Positions 1 through 8,534 of a stretch of DNA of 64,000 nt are shown here, one piece after another. The stretch's first letter is position 1, and every line of letters begins with the position of its first letter. The DNA comes from CAWCOU01 sp963797335 (GTDB lineage: Bacteria; Pseudomonadota; Gammaproteobacteria; JAURND01), in contig CAWCOU010000006.1 of the NCBI GenBank assembly GCA_963797335.1, forward strand, positions 310,001 through 374,000, in the 5' to 3' direction. The position numbers and the translations under genes are program-made. The notes below the pieces were generated by a model. The model had not been told where the DNA came from. It saw only the letters and a program-made list of their open reading frames with translations, and searched no databases.

Positions 1-1555
1 ATGATTTACTAGCATTAGGATCATTTTTTTTAGCGGCTATTTTTTCTTTTAAATCACCAAAAAATCGTTGGCTCGTATCGTAAGGAACAGCCGGCATCTC
101 ATCCAAATTACTGATAATAAAATAATGCTTAGCTGCCAACGATTGTAAAGCCGGATCTTGAGGATAGGATAATAACAGCGGAATAAACAACGATTGGCCA
201 ATAATCGCACGGCGACTATTATCTGCCGGCCCCATCCCCCAAATATTCTGATACGTCATCACCCCTTCGTCAGCAGGCGCATGGTTTTTATTAGCCTGTG
301 GAAAATGCCCTACATACAGGAATATATGACCGCCGATATAGGCAATCGTCATCAGCGGATGACCTTTAGTCACCAATTGATGAATGCGTTCCGCAGGTGC
401 TGCGGCAGCTGCATCATAAGTACGGCCCACAAACGCCTGGTCAGAGGAGTTCCGCGGCAACCAAATTCCAAATGGCAGAAATAAGGATTTCAGTTCTGCC
501 GAACAATCGTTATACGAATACAAATTCCCCCAGCCATAAGGGCGGTTCTGCAGATGGGTAATTAATTTGGCAAAGTTGACAGGGGTAGCCGCCAACGGCA
601 TCAACTCCGCCGATTGTCGTTCAATCAAACCTTCCTGGATTTCGGCTTGACCATCGCTGTTTCTAAATGGGAACCAGACCCGATAATATGAGTCTTCCAT
701 TTTGATGAGTGGTAACATCGCGCCCATATACATGGAAAACTGATAGCTTTTACTGCGCCTATTCAGCACAGGCGTGTCTATGGCAGTAATAGCCACTAAG
801 TTCTTTTTCGCGGCTTTTTGCCAGCGAGAAATAAAGCGACGATTCACCTTGGCTAAGGTATTGGCTTCTACCCAACCGCTTTCCGCGGGAGAAGCCACCA
901 ATGCCCAACGCTGATCTTTGCTGTAAGCAAAGATATAAACCGGCGTTCCTGCCCACAGCATGGAGACTTGTAAATTATCAAACGGATAACCTTGCCCGGC
1001 TATTTGATAACTGTAAAAATTCACATCGTTGGTAGGCAATGCCCGAACCGAACTGTTTTGCGTCATAATGGCGCGGCGATCTTCGGAAAATTCCAGTGCT
1101 TGTTTCAATCCATCCAGCTGCATATTATCGGCAATTTTCCGAATCCACTCGGGTGGATAGGCTCGAAAATTTTCACCGTAACTTATATGGGCAGCGTCTT
1201 TATTACTATTATTAAATTCATCGATGACCAGCGACTCAAATTCCACCAAGCCGGGTTGTTGTTTTAAAATCGATTGAATAAAATTCCCATCCCACGGCGA
1301 GGCAGCATTTTTTCCGGTCGCAAACACATGCCGGTATAATTCTTGCATGCGTAATTTTTGCAACTTGGTGCTGAGCAGTGACTGATGGTAATTAGCAGCC
1401 GTCGGTGGCAGCCAGGTATTGACGTGCTGGTCGTATTGTTCTATTGGAAAAAAGGTAATCGGCAACGTTGCCGCCGAATCAGACATATTGGCTGCCATAA
1501 AAAATCCTCCCCCCATGAGAAATTGAATGATCCTTCGCTTAAGCCGTTTTAGCAT
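1..1555 (-). CDS. SH3b and NlpC/P60-type cell-wall peptidase, 3' end cut by the window edge
   Basis: About 518 residues are visible and the frame is still open at base 1. The architecture fits periplasmic NlpC/P60 peptidases with an N-terminal stabilising domain and two bacterial SH3 domains, which cut peptidoglycan stem peptides. The candidate nucleophile is Cys about 351 in 'YSYNDCSAEL', after the 'PYGWGN' segment. The catalytic His is about residue 410 in 'GGHIFLYVG'. I chose the ATG at 1555 because it gives a basic start (MLKRLRKR) and a hydrophobic stretch typical of a signal peptide. The ATG at 1498 has a much better ribosome site (GGGGGGAGGA) but would remove that signal. The gene follows ettA by 10 bases, so the two may be co-transcribed. 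The family call is fairly sure; the start and exact cleavage specificity are not. Confidence 0.72.
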   Translation of the reverse strand, partial: MLKRLKRRIIQFLMGGGFFMAANMSDSAATLPITFFPIEQYDQHVNTWLPPTAANYHQSLLSTKLQKLRMQELYRHVFATGKNAASPWDGNFIQSILKQQPGLVEFESLVIDEFNNSNKDAAHISYGENFRAYPPEWIRKIADNMQLDGLKQALEFSEDRRAIMTQNSSVRALPTNDVNFYSYQIAGQGYPFDNLQVSMLWAGTPVYIFAYSKDQRWALVASPAESGWVEANTLAKVNRRFISRWQKAAKKNLVAITAIDTPVLNRRSKSYQFSMYMGAMLPLIKMEDSYYRVWFPFRNSDGQAEIQEGLIERQSAELMPLAATPVNFAKLITHLQNRPYGWGNLYSYNDCSAELKSLFLPFGIWLPRNSSDQAFVGRTYDAAAAAPAERIHQLVTKGHPLMTIAYIGGHIFLYVGHFPQANKNHAPADEGVMTYQNIWGMGPADNSRRAIIGQSLFIPLLLSYPQDPALQSLAAKHYFIISNLDEMPAVPYDTSQRFFGDLKEKIAAKKNDPNASKS

Positions 1556-1565
1556 GCACGATTTT

Positions 1566-3236
1566 TTATTTTAGTTTTTTATATTTCATTCGATGCGGTT
1601 GCTTCGCTTGCTCACCTAAGCGGCGCAGCCGATCTTCCTCGTATTCCGTGTAATTACCCGCAAAGAACGTCACGCTGCTATCACCCTCAAAAGCCAGAAT
1701 ATGGGTGGCGATACGATCTAAGAACCAACGATCGTGAGAAATGACCATGGCATTACCAGGGAAGCTCAAAATCGCTTCTTCCAAAGCACGTAAAGTTTCC
1801 ACATCCAAATCATTGGTCGGTTCATCTAACAATAACACATTACCGCCTTTACTGAGCAGTTTCGCCAAATGCACGCGATTGCGCTCACCGCCCGACAAAT
1901 CTTTAATAAATTTCTGCTGATCCGGGCCCTTAAAATTAAATCGTCCGACATAACTGCGGGACTGAACCTGATAACCGTTAATGGTCATGATATCCTGTTC
2001 ATTCGATACTTCTTGCCACACCGTCTTGCTGCCATCCAAGGAGTCACGGCTCTGGTCGACGTACGCTAAGTGAACGGTATCGCCAATGCGTATAGTACCA
2101 CTATCAGCCGACTCTATCCCCAAGAGCATTTTGAACAAGGTAGACTTACCGGCGCCATTCGGCCCGATAATCCCGATAATAGCACCTGCCGGCATGATAA
2201 AGCTTAAGTTTTCAAAGATGACACGATCGCCAAACCGTTTGCTGAGGCTCTCCACTTCAATCACCAAGCTCCCCAGCCGAGGCCCAGGCGGAATATACAA
2301 CTCCTGGGTTTCACTGCGCTTTTGGAATTCGCGCGAGTTCATTTCTTCAAAACGGGCAATACGCGCCTTGCTTTTGGCATGGCGTCCTTTCGGGTTGGTG
2401 CGTATCCACTCCAATTCTGCCGCCAATGCTTTATGATGCGCTTCTTGCTGGCGGCCTTCTTGTTCTAAACGGGTGGTTTTTTGATCCATCCAGGCCGAAT
2501 AATTACCTTCGTAGGGAATGCCAGCACCGCGGTCTAATTCCAAAATCCAGCCAGCGGCATTATCGAGAAAATAGCGATCATGGGTGACCGCCACTACCGT
2601 CCCAGGGTATTCGTGCAAAAACCTTTCCAACCAGGCGATGCTTTCGGCATCCAGATGGTTAGTCGGTTCATCCAATAGCAGCATATCGGGCTTGGCTAAT
2701 AATAATCGGCACAAAGCCACCCGTCGGCGTTCGCCTCCCGAGAGTTTACTCACATCTGCCTCCCATGGCGGTAACCGTAATGCATCGGCAGCAATTTCCA
2801 GCTTGTGATCCAATTCCCATAAGCCCGCGGCATCGATCTTTTGCTGTAGCTCGCCTTGCTCATCCAGCAATCGAGTCATCTCGTCCTCGTCCATTGGGTC
2901 AGCAAACCTGGCATTGATGGCATTAAACCGGCTTAGCAGCGCCATATCGTCGCCCATGCCTTCCTCGATATTCTCACGCACCGATTTGTGAGGGTCTAGT
3001 TGAGGTTCTTGGGGTAGATAACCGATCTTAGTGCCTGGCTGCGGGCGGGCCTCCCCCTCGTATTCCTTATCGATACCGGCCATAATCTTCAATAAAGTCG
3101 ATTTTCCTGCGCCGTTTAGCCCCAATACGCCGATTTTGGCGCCTGGGTAAAACGATAACCAGATGTTTTTTAAGATTTCGCGTTTGGGTGGAACGATTTT
3201 CCCGACGGCTTGCATGGTAAAAATATATTGTGGCAT
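1566..3236 (-). CDS. ettA: Energy-dependent translational throttle protein EttA (ABC-F ATPase)
   Basis: This is a 556-residue cytosolic ABC-F protein with two ATPase domains and no membrane segment. In E. coli, EttA binds the ribosomal E site and gates the first elongation step according to the ATP/ADP ratio. Domain 1 has Walker A 'GLNGAGKST' at about 39-47, signature 'LSGGERRR' near 164 and Walker B 'LLLDEPTNHLD' near 190. Domain 2 has 'GPNGAGKST' near 357, signature 'LSGGERNR' near 445 and 'LLLDEPTNDLD'. The Arg/Lys-rich stretch 'TNPKGRHAKSKARIARFEE' between them is typical of the EttA subgroup. The length matches the E. coli protein (555). Other ABC-F types (Uup, YheS) are less likely given the N-terminus and inter-domain arm. 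Confidence 0.95.
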   Translation of the reverse strand: MPQYIFTMQAVGKIVPPKREILKNIWLSFYPGAKIGVLGLNGAGKSTLLKIMAGIDKEYEGEARPQPGTKIGYLPQEPQLDPHKSVRENIEEGMGDDMALLSRFNAINARFADPMDEDEMTRLLDEQGELQQKIDAAGLWELDHKLEIAADALRLPPWEADVSKLSGGERRRVALCRLLLAKPDMLLLDEPTNHLDAESIAWLERFLHEYPGTVVAVTHDRYFLDNAAGWILELDRGAGIPYEGNYSAWMDQKTTRLEQEGRQQEAHHKALAAELEWIRTNPKGRHAKSKARIARFEEMNSREFQKRSETQELYIPPGPRLGSLVIEVESLSKRFGDRVIFENLSFIMPAGAIIGIIGPNGAGKSTLFKMLLGIESADSGTIRIGDTVHLAYVDQSRDSLDGSKTVWQEVSNEQDIMTINGYQVQSRSYVGRFNFKGPDQQKFIKDLSGGERNRVHLAKLLSKGGNVLLLDEPTNDLDVETLRALEEAILSFPGNAMVISHDRWFLDRIATHILAFEGDSSVTFFAGNYTEYEEDRLRRLGEQAKQPHRMKYKKLK

Positions 3237-3569
3237 AGCGTTTTCTTTTTAGTGGCGTAAAAATGAAAGGTGTTCTCTCCCTATCATGACAGCTTAGACT
3301 ACCCCCGTTAGAATACCGAGACCTCGTAGGACAATCCGTTTTAAAGAAATTATCTTCTAAAATCGTGATCTAATTCAATCATTTTCTACGCCGCTATCTC
3401 CCGAGGGGCCGGCGTTCAACTTTTAGCCATCATTATGTAATGACTTTTCCGAGCAAATAAACAATAATTACCGCCATACGCTCGCAATGACGGGTACGAA
3501 AATGCTTAAAAAAATCTTATATTAGTCTCAATTCCAAACGTGTAGAGCCCCGCTTAGGTATTAAAGAAG
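3237..3569. other. Intergenic region between divergent ettA and a repeat-protein gene
   Basis: There is no convincing gene in these 333 bases. The region must hold promoters for both flanking genes. An AT-rich stretch with 'TATATTAG' about 50 bases before the plus-strand start at 3570 could be a -10 region, but no clear -35 partner was seen. Confidence 0.4.
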
Positions 3570-6272
3570 ATGAAATACGAAGACTTGAAAGAAACCCCTG
3601 AAACAAAGAAAAAAAAACCTGCCGAATCAATAACGTTCCCAGATTTAACTTCATTGCACCTCTTCGAGGCAGCTAAAGAATACTTTCTTGCCTTAGAAGA
3701 CCCCAGAAGAGCTGGCGAAGAAAAGGAAAAATCCGAGAAATTAAGTCAACTTCTCACCCAAACTCAAGAAATTGATTGGGACACAACCAGTAATGGAATG
3801 ACACTCGCTTATCTTGCCGCTCTATTAAATTTTAAAGGGAAACCTGCACTTTTTAACAGATTTCTAGAATCTATTAGTGACAAAATTAATTGGCACGCTG
3901 GCCCTTCAGATAAAGAGGACCCATTTTTTGGAGTAACTTTGCACTATTGGGCTGTTTACTTTGCCATGAATGACGATCCAAGGCTTTTCACTCAACTGCT
4001 AAAATCCCCTGCTAGTTCGAATAATTGGGATGCAGCACCTGAAAATCCAAAAAATTTCTTATGGGGAGTAACTACCGCTTATTTGGGTTTTCTCTTATTT
4101 CCATCAGACCTTAAATCAAGCTTCATCACCCACCTCTCAAAATTACCAGCCAAACTCATTGATTGGAATGCAGGCCCTAAAAATGAAAATCATGAATCCA
4201 ACGGTGCAAGTTTAGCTTATTGGAGTCTTGATGCTTCAGATCCAAGAATTACAACTAAATTTCTGGAAACTCCAGCTGATAAAATTGATTGGAACGCCGG
4301 TCCTAAAAATAAAAAGTCTCTTTACTATGGGGATACTGTTGCTTACAAGGCAATTCGATTAGCCAGTGAAGGGGACTCTAGAGCTTTAAATAAGTTCTTA
4401 GAGCTACCAGCTAACAGGATTGATTGGAACGGAGGTCCTTGGGATGAAAAACATCCGAATTTCGGTGTAACTGTGGCTTATGAAGCATTTGAGTTAAGCA
4501 AACAAGGAAACTCTAGTGTTTTAAATAAGCTTTTAGAATTACCCGCTAACGAGATTGATTGGAACGCAGGCCCTAAAAATGAAAAACATCCCGATTGCGG
4601 CGTGACTTTGGCGTTCCAGGCAATTTCTTTAGCTATGGATGGAGATGACAGGCTTTTAAATAAACTTCTCGAAGCCTTCCCCGATAAAATCAATTGGAGT
4701 GCATCTTTCAAAAATAAAGAAAATAATAATTATGGCTTAACCGTTCTTTGTTCGGCCGCAGCGTTATATCTTAAAAAGAAAGATCCAAGAATTTTAAATA
4801 AATTTCTCGAATCGTCAATTGAAAATATCGATTGTAACTCCGGTTTTAAAAATAAAGACCATACATTTTACGGTTTAACGCTTATTTATATGAGTGCCAT
4901 GCTCTATGACCAACAAAACGACTTAAGGCTTTTAACTAAATGTTTGGCATCCTCTCCTAACAACATTGGTTGGAGTGTATGCCCTAATAATTCTCATAAT
5001 CTAGCTCAATATGCAGTAATATTAGCCGATAAAGCCAAGTTTATGCTTTTAGACAAATTATTCTCTTCCCCTCACGCATCGGAACACATTTGGCGCTCTA
5101 TTGATATTACTAAATTTGGCAACGTGTTTTCTTATCATACGGAACATTATGCACAGCTACTGATGAAACTAAACATTGGCGTTTTAAAAACATTAAAAGA
5201 AAAGACAGTAAGCCTACCCAAATTTGGTCCTCATCATCATCTCCACCTTTTTATTGATCTTTTCTTAGCGGGTCATTCAGCAAATACTCCTTCAAAAGAA
5301 AGCAAAGGTTTAGATGACGATGAGGAAGATAGACCGATCAATCCATCCGCATTAAATGATTGTTTAGATAAACTCACATCAAAATCTTCAGAGCTAGGTC
5401 ATTTAGGCTGTTTTTGCGTTGCCCAAACTTTTCCTTCTTTAGCAGAAGAATATTATCAAAAAATACCGGTGGGCTCTCCACTTTACAGTAAGGGGCGATA
5501 TGAATTTGCTTCTCTGTGTTTTGCTAACGCAGGTGGTTTGACATCAGGATCATCCCTCCACAATGAACAATTAAAAAAAGCATTTGATACGAGTGTCATA
5601 CAGTGGTTTTTCCAATCAGATCAAAAACCAGCCCGGGGAGAATCTTCGGTTGAAGGTGTTTTGCCTCCCAAGGATAGCAAATCGGATGTTTCAGTGGATG
5701 ATTGGATGCCTTTAATTGAGAACGTCGCCAAATCAGCCATATCCCAACCCAACGAAGGATTAATGGTCAAATTGCCAGAAGAATTTCACCCGGAATTACA
5801 AGAATTTAAACGGAATACCAGTATACACAATAAAGAGCTGATGCAATTTAAAGTAGACTGTCTGTGGAAAAATTTAAAAACGCATAAGAAAATCGAGAGA
5901 TTAGAACAAAAGAATAAGCAAACCCAAGAAAAATCTGAAGAATTAGAACGAGAATATAAGGGGATAAAGGAAGAGCTGGCCACTTTCCGAGTTATGTTAG
6001 AGGGATTTCAAAAATCCCTAAGTCAGCCTAAGGATACATCTCTCAGCAACCAACCTAAAAAGCGTAAAGAGTCTGACCCTATGCCGGTTAGTGACACAAC
6101 CTCTTACGAGAAAAAGCAAAAGATAGCAGAGCATTTCAGCTCTAGCACTCACAGCATCAGTTCTACTCAGTCTTACTTTCCACCTCCCAGCAGCCATCAT
6201 CCGCATCCTAGCTTGACTAGCCGCGCCATACTGGAGGAAAATCCTAAAACCCCAGGTTTGCATAAATTATAG
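3570..6272 (+). CDS. Large WNAGP-repeat protein with coiled coil and NLS-like tail; candidate effector
   Basis: I do not recognise a named family for this 900-residue protein. Residues about 67-500 hold some ten repeats of about 45 residues. Each begins with a variant of 'KIDWNAGPKNEKHP', then 'GVTLAY', then a helix ending 'LLNKFLELPA'. The pattern resembles helical solenoids of the ankyrin/TPR kind. Residues about 600-740 share a domain with the two paralogues downstream ('FCVAQ', 'YEFASLCFANAGG', 'LKKAFDTS'). A charged segment at about 770-815 looks like a coiled coil. Near 829 the tail has 'PKKRKES', close to a classical monopartite nuclear localisation signal, followed by 'EKKQKI' and a Ser/His/Pro-rich end. 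There is no signal peptide or membrane segment. It is AT-rich relative to the neighbouring core genes. An injected host-directed role is inference. Confidence 0.8.
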   Translation: MKYEDLKETPETKKKKPAESITFPDLTSLHLFEAAKEYFLALEDPRRAGEEKEKSEKLSQLLTQTQEIDWDTTSNGMTLAYLAALLNFKGKPALFNRFLESISDKINWHAGPSDKEDPFFGVTLHYWAVYFAMNDDPRLFTQLLKSPASSNNWDAAPENPKNFLWGVTTAYLGFLLFPSDLKSSFITHLSKLPAKLIDWNAGPKNENHESNGASLAYWSLDASDPRITTKFLETPADKIDWNAGPKNKKSLYYGDTVAYKAIRLASEGDSRALNKFLELPANRIDWNGGPWDEKHPNFGVTVAYEAFELSKQGNSSVLNKLLELPANEIDWNAGPKNEKHPDCGVTLAFQAISLAMDGDDRLLNKLLEAFPDKINWSASFKNKENNNYGLTVLCSAAALYLKKKDPRILNKFLESSIENIDCNSGFKNKDHTFYGLTLIYMSAMLYDQQNDLRLLTKCLASSPNNIGWSVCPNNSHNLAQYAVILADKAKFMLLDKLFSSPHASEHIWRSIDITKFGNVFSYHTEHYAQLLMKLNIGVLKTLKEKTVSLPKFGPHHHLHLFIDLFLAGHSANTPSKESKGLDDDEEDRPINPSALNDCLDKLTSKSSELGHLGCFCVAQTFPSLAEEYYQKIPVGSPLYSKGRYEFASLCFANAGGLTSGSSLHNEQLKKAFDTSVIQWFFQSDQKPARGESSVEGVLPPKDSKSDVSVDDWMPLIENVAKSAISQPNEGLMVKLPEEFHPELQEFKRNTSIHNKELMQFKVDCLWKNLKTHKKIERLEQKNKQTQEKSEELEREYKGIKEELATFRVMLEGFQKSLSQPKDTSLSNQPKKRKESDPMPVSDTTSYEKKQKIAEHFSSSTHSISSTQSYFPPPSSHHPHPSLTSRAILEENPKTPGLHKL

Positions 6273-6308
6273 GCGAGCTCAAGGGGTCAAGTTACGTCGT
6301 CTTGTCAT

Positions 6309-6398
6309 CTGCCATGGTGGGCACGCTCCGCTTTGCCCACCCTACGGAATTTTTGGCAATAGTATGGTAGGGTAAGCGAAGCGTGCCCACCATGGCAG
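6309..6398. repeat. Palindromic repeat element
   Basis: The left arm (6309-6345) starts CTGCCATGGTGGGCACGC. The right arm (6367-6398) ends GCGTGCCCACCATGGCAG. The arms are inverted copies except for one mismatch and a 5-base gap. The element sits between two plus-strand genes and could fold into a long hairpin. It lacks the T-run of a simple terminator and looks like a dispersed intergenic palindrome or small MITE. Confidence 0.75.
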
Positions 6399-6511
6399 AG
6401 CTGCTGAGAGGATATTACTTGTGTGTCATGTTATGACTATGCCCTCACACCATTGCAAGCGAGGGATGCGTTGAAATCCAAAGACCATCCCATAAAAAAA
6501 CAGGACTCGCC

Positions 6512-7402
6512 ATGTCATCCAGCCCTAAAACTTACACCATTGCTTCTGCCGATGGCAGCACCCAAGCGACGTTTATCCCTGAATGCGGGGGACTCGGCTC
6601 ATCTATCCTCATGCCAGGACGATCGGGTCCGCGGGAATTACTATTTCAACACGACCCTAGTCAGCCTGGTTTAAGCGGGGGCTGGCCATTTTGTTTTCCG
6701 GTATGCGGCCGTTTAGGGCGCTACGGCCAAGAAGGAAAATATTATTATCAGGGTCAAGTTTATACTTTGGCCATTCATGGCTTTGCCTGGCAATTACCTT
6801 GGCAAATCGATGTGGTCACCGCTGACCGGCTTCAGATCACGTTGCAAGATAATCCGCAAACACTGGCCATTTACCCATTTTCATTTAAATTGACGTTGGA
6901 TTACCGTGTCCAGCGCGGCGAATTGCTATGCTTGCAAACCTATGCCAACCGCGGACAGAGCAACATGCCCTATTATGCTGGTTTTCACCCTTATTTTTCG
7001 ACACCACCCTTACACCAAGGTAAAGAGCAAGTCCAACTGAATTACCAGGCCATTAAAGGATTTACTTACAATGAAACTCTCACCGACTTAACCGGAGAGC
7101 AACCGGCGTATCCGTTGCCCACCGATATTACAGCCGATATCAACGAACGATTGACTTTGCTGGGTGAAGATAAACGCCTAACGCTGACTTATCCGGACGG
7201 TGATGTCATTCAGATGATTGCAGAAGGGGTTGAAGATCCACAGATGTTCCCGTATTTACAAGTGTATACACCTCTGGAAAAACCCTTTATTTGTTTAGAA
7301 CCCTGGATGAGCCACCCCAATGCCATGAATACGGTGAGTGGAGTGCGCTGGCTGGCCCCCGGCCAAAGTGAGCAAGGTTTACTGCGGCTGCAATTAATTT
7401 AG
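6512..7402 (+). CDS. Aldose 1-epimerase family protein
   Basis: This 296-residue protein has the layout of the galactose mutarotase-like beta-sandwich superfamily: an early 'GGLGSSILMPG' strand-turn, 'FCFPVCGRLG' near 60, 'HGFAWQLPW' near 83 with the conserved His, and 'YAGFHPYFSTP' near 157 with a second His. The family interconverts anomers of sugars or sugar phosphates. Its members split into GalM, hexose-6-phosphate epimerases and others, so the substrate is left open. The start is supported by AGGA about 9 bases upstream. It lies 73 bases before a glycosyltransferase gene on the same strand, which suggests a shared role in carbohydrate or LPS supply. Confidence 0.8.
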   Translation: MSSSPKTYTIASADGSTQATFIPECGGLGSSILMPGRSGPRELLFQHDPSQPGLSGGWPFCFPVCGRLGRYGQEGKYYYQGQVYTLAIHGFAWQLPWQIDVVTADRLQITLQDNPQTLAIYPFSFKLTLDYRVQRGELLCLQTYANRGQSNMPYYAGFHPYFSTPPLHQGKEQVQLNYQAIKGFTYNETLTDLTGEQPAYPLPTDITADINERLTLLGEDKRLTLTYPDGDVIQMIAEGVEDPQMFPYLQVYTPLEKPFICLEPWMSHPNAMNTVSGVRWLAPGQSEQGLLRLQLI

Positions 7403-7475
7403 GATAGTAACCCGACAGCGCATGGATGCTGTGATGGCGGTTCTGTATTGGATGCGGACATACTTAGGAAATTAA

Positions 7476-8495
7476 ATGACTATTCTTGATTTAAACGGCA
7501 AACGAGTGATCATCGCCAAAACCATTCACCTGGGTGATGTGATTATCAGCCTACCTTTGGCTGCCGTGATTAAACAACATTATCCACAGTGCCAAGTCCT
7601 TTTTTTGGCTAGTGGGCCTGCGTGTAAACTGGCGGAGATGTATTCTGACATCGATGAGGTATACGACTGGGAAGTCATCAACAAAAATGGACCGCAGCAA
7701 GCTGCGCTTGCTTTAAAGCAATTAAACGCCGATGTATTTTTGCATATTAATCCATCACGCTATTTAGCGAAAGTCGTTAAACAAGCGCACATTCCAATCC
7801 GAGTCGGCAGTATTTATCGTTGGTATAATTGGTTTACCTGCAACCGGTTGGCCGTTATTTCTCGTGATTTTGCTAAATACAATAAGCGAGAACTGGATTT
7901 ACAATATCTCGCACCACTGGGAATTAAACGCCACTATTCATACGCGGAATTATGCGATTTATACCAATTTAAAAAAAAGGAATTACCTCTTCATGTGCAG
8001 CGATGGTTAGACCCCGCGAAGTTTAAATTGATTTTACACCCAGCCCTTATTACTTCTAAAATTTATCGCTGGCCTATCGAGCATTACTCAGCGTTAATAG
8101 AGCAATTACCTCAGGATCGTTATCAGATTTTCATCAGCGGCACGCCTAATGACCGCGAACTGCTGCAACCCTTGTTAGATAAACACCCCCATGTTCAGGA
8201 TTTAATTGGCAAGCTGCCATTAGATGAATACATTAGTTTTTTACAACATTGTGATGGGTTAATAGCAGGCAGCACCGGGCCCTTACACATAGCCGCAGCA
8301 GCTGGGATTCATGCGCTGGGAATTTACTGCGCCAATCCCGTCGATATGAAGCGATGGGAACCGGTGGGCAAGAAAGCGGAAGTTATTTTTCCGGATATTC
8401 CTTGTCACCCCTGCCCTAATGATGACCCTTGCCAATGTATGTGGTCCATTACTCCAGAAAGGGTAAGAAAATGCGTGGAGGCATGGCGACGATAA
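7476..8495 (+). CDS. Glycosyltransferase family 9 (heptosyltransferase-like)
   Basis: This 339-residue protein has the two Rossmann halves of GT-B family 9 enzymes, which add heptose or related sugars to the LPS core on the cytosolic face of the inner membrane. Visible marks are the N-terminal 'TIHLGDVIISLPL' (donor/acceptor loop, Asp near 25) and the C-terminal 'AGSTGPLHIAAAAG' nucleotide-sugar motif near 265-278. 'CHPCPNDDPCQCM' near the end is the Cys-rich stretch common in this family. The start is preceded by AGGA at good spacing. The exact sugar cannot be told, and WaaC, WaaF and WaaQ-like roles are all possible. A scrap of this gene's 3' end is repeated at 10586-10617. Confidence 0.85.
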   Translation: MTILDLNGKRVIIAKTIHLGDVIISLPLAAVIKQHYPQCQVLFLASGPACKLAEMYSDIDEVYDWEVINKNGPQQAALALKQLNADVFLHINPSRYLAKVVKQAHIPIRVGSIYRWYNWFTCNRLAVISRDFAKYNKRELDLQYLAPLGIKRHYSYAELCDLYQFKKKELPLHVQRWLDPAKFKLILHPALITSKIYRWPIEHYSALIEQLPQDRYQIFISGTPNDRELLQPLLDKHPHVQDLIGKLPLDEYISFLQHCDGLIAGSTGPLHIAAAAGIHALGIYCANPVDMKRWEPVGKKAEVIFPDIPCHPCPNDDPCQCMWSITPERVRKCVEAWRR

Positions 8496-8534
8496 TGTTG
8501 TTTAATAATTTACAACTACTACTGAGAGATAATA

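Noticed and set aside
194..1267. Plus-strand open frames at 194-484 and 992-1267
   Set aside because: They lie opposite a continuous coding frame with a clear peptidase motif set and show no start signals.
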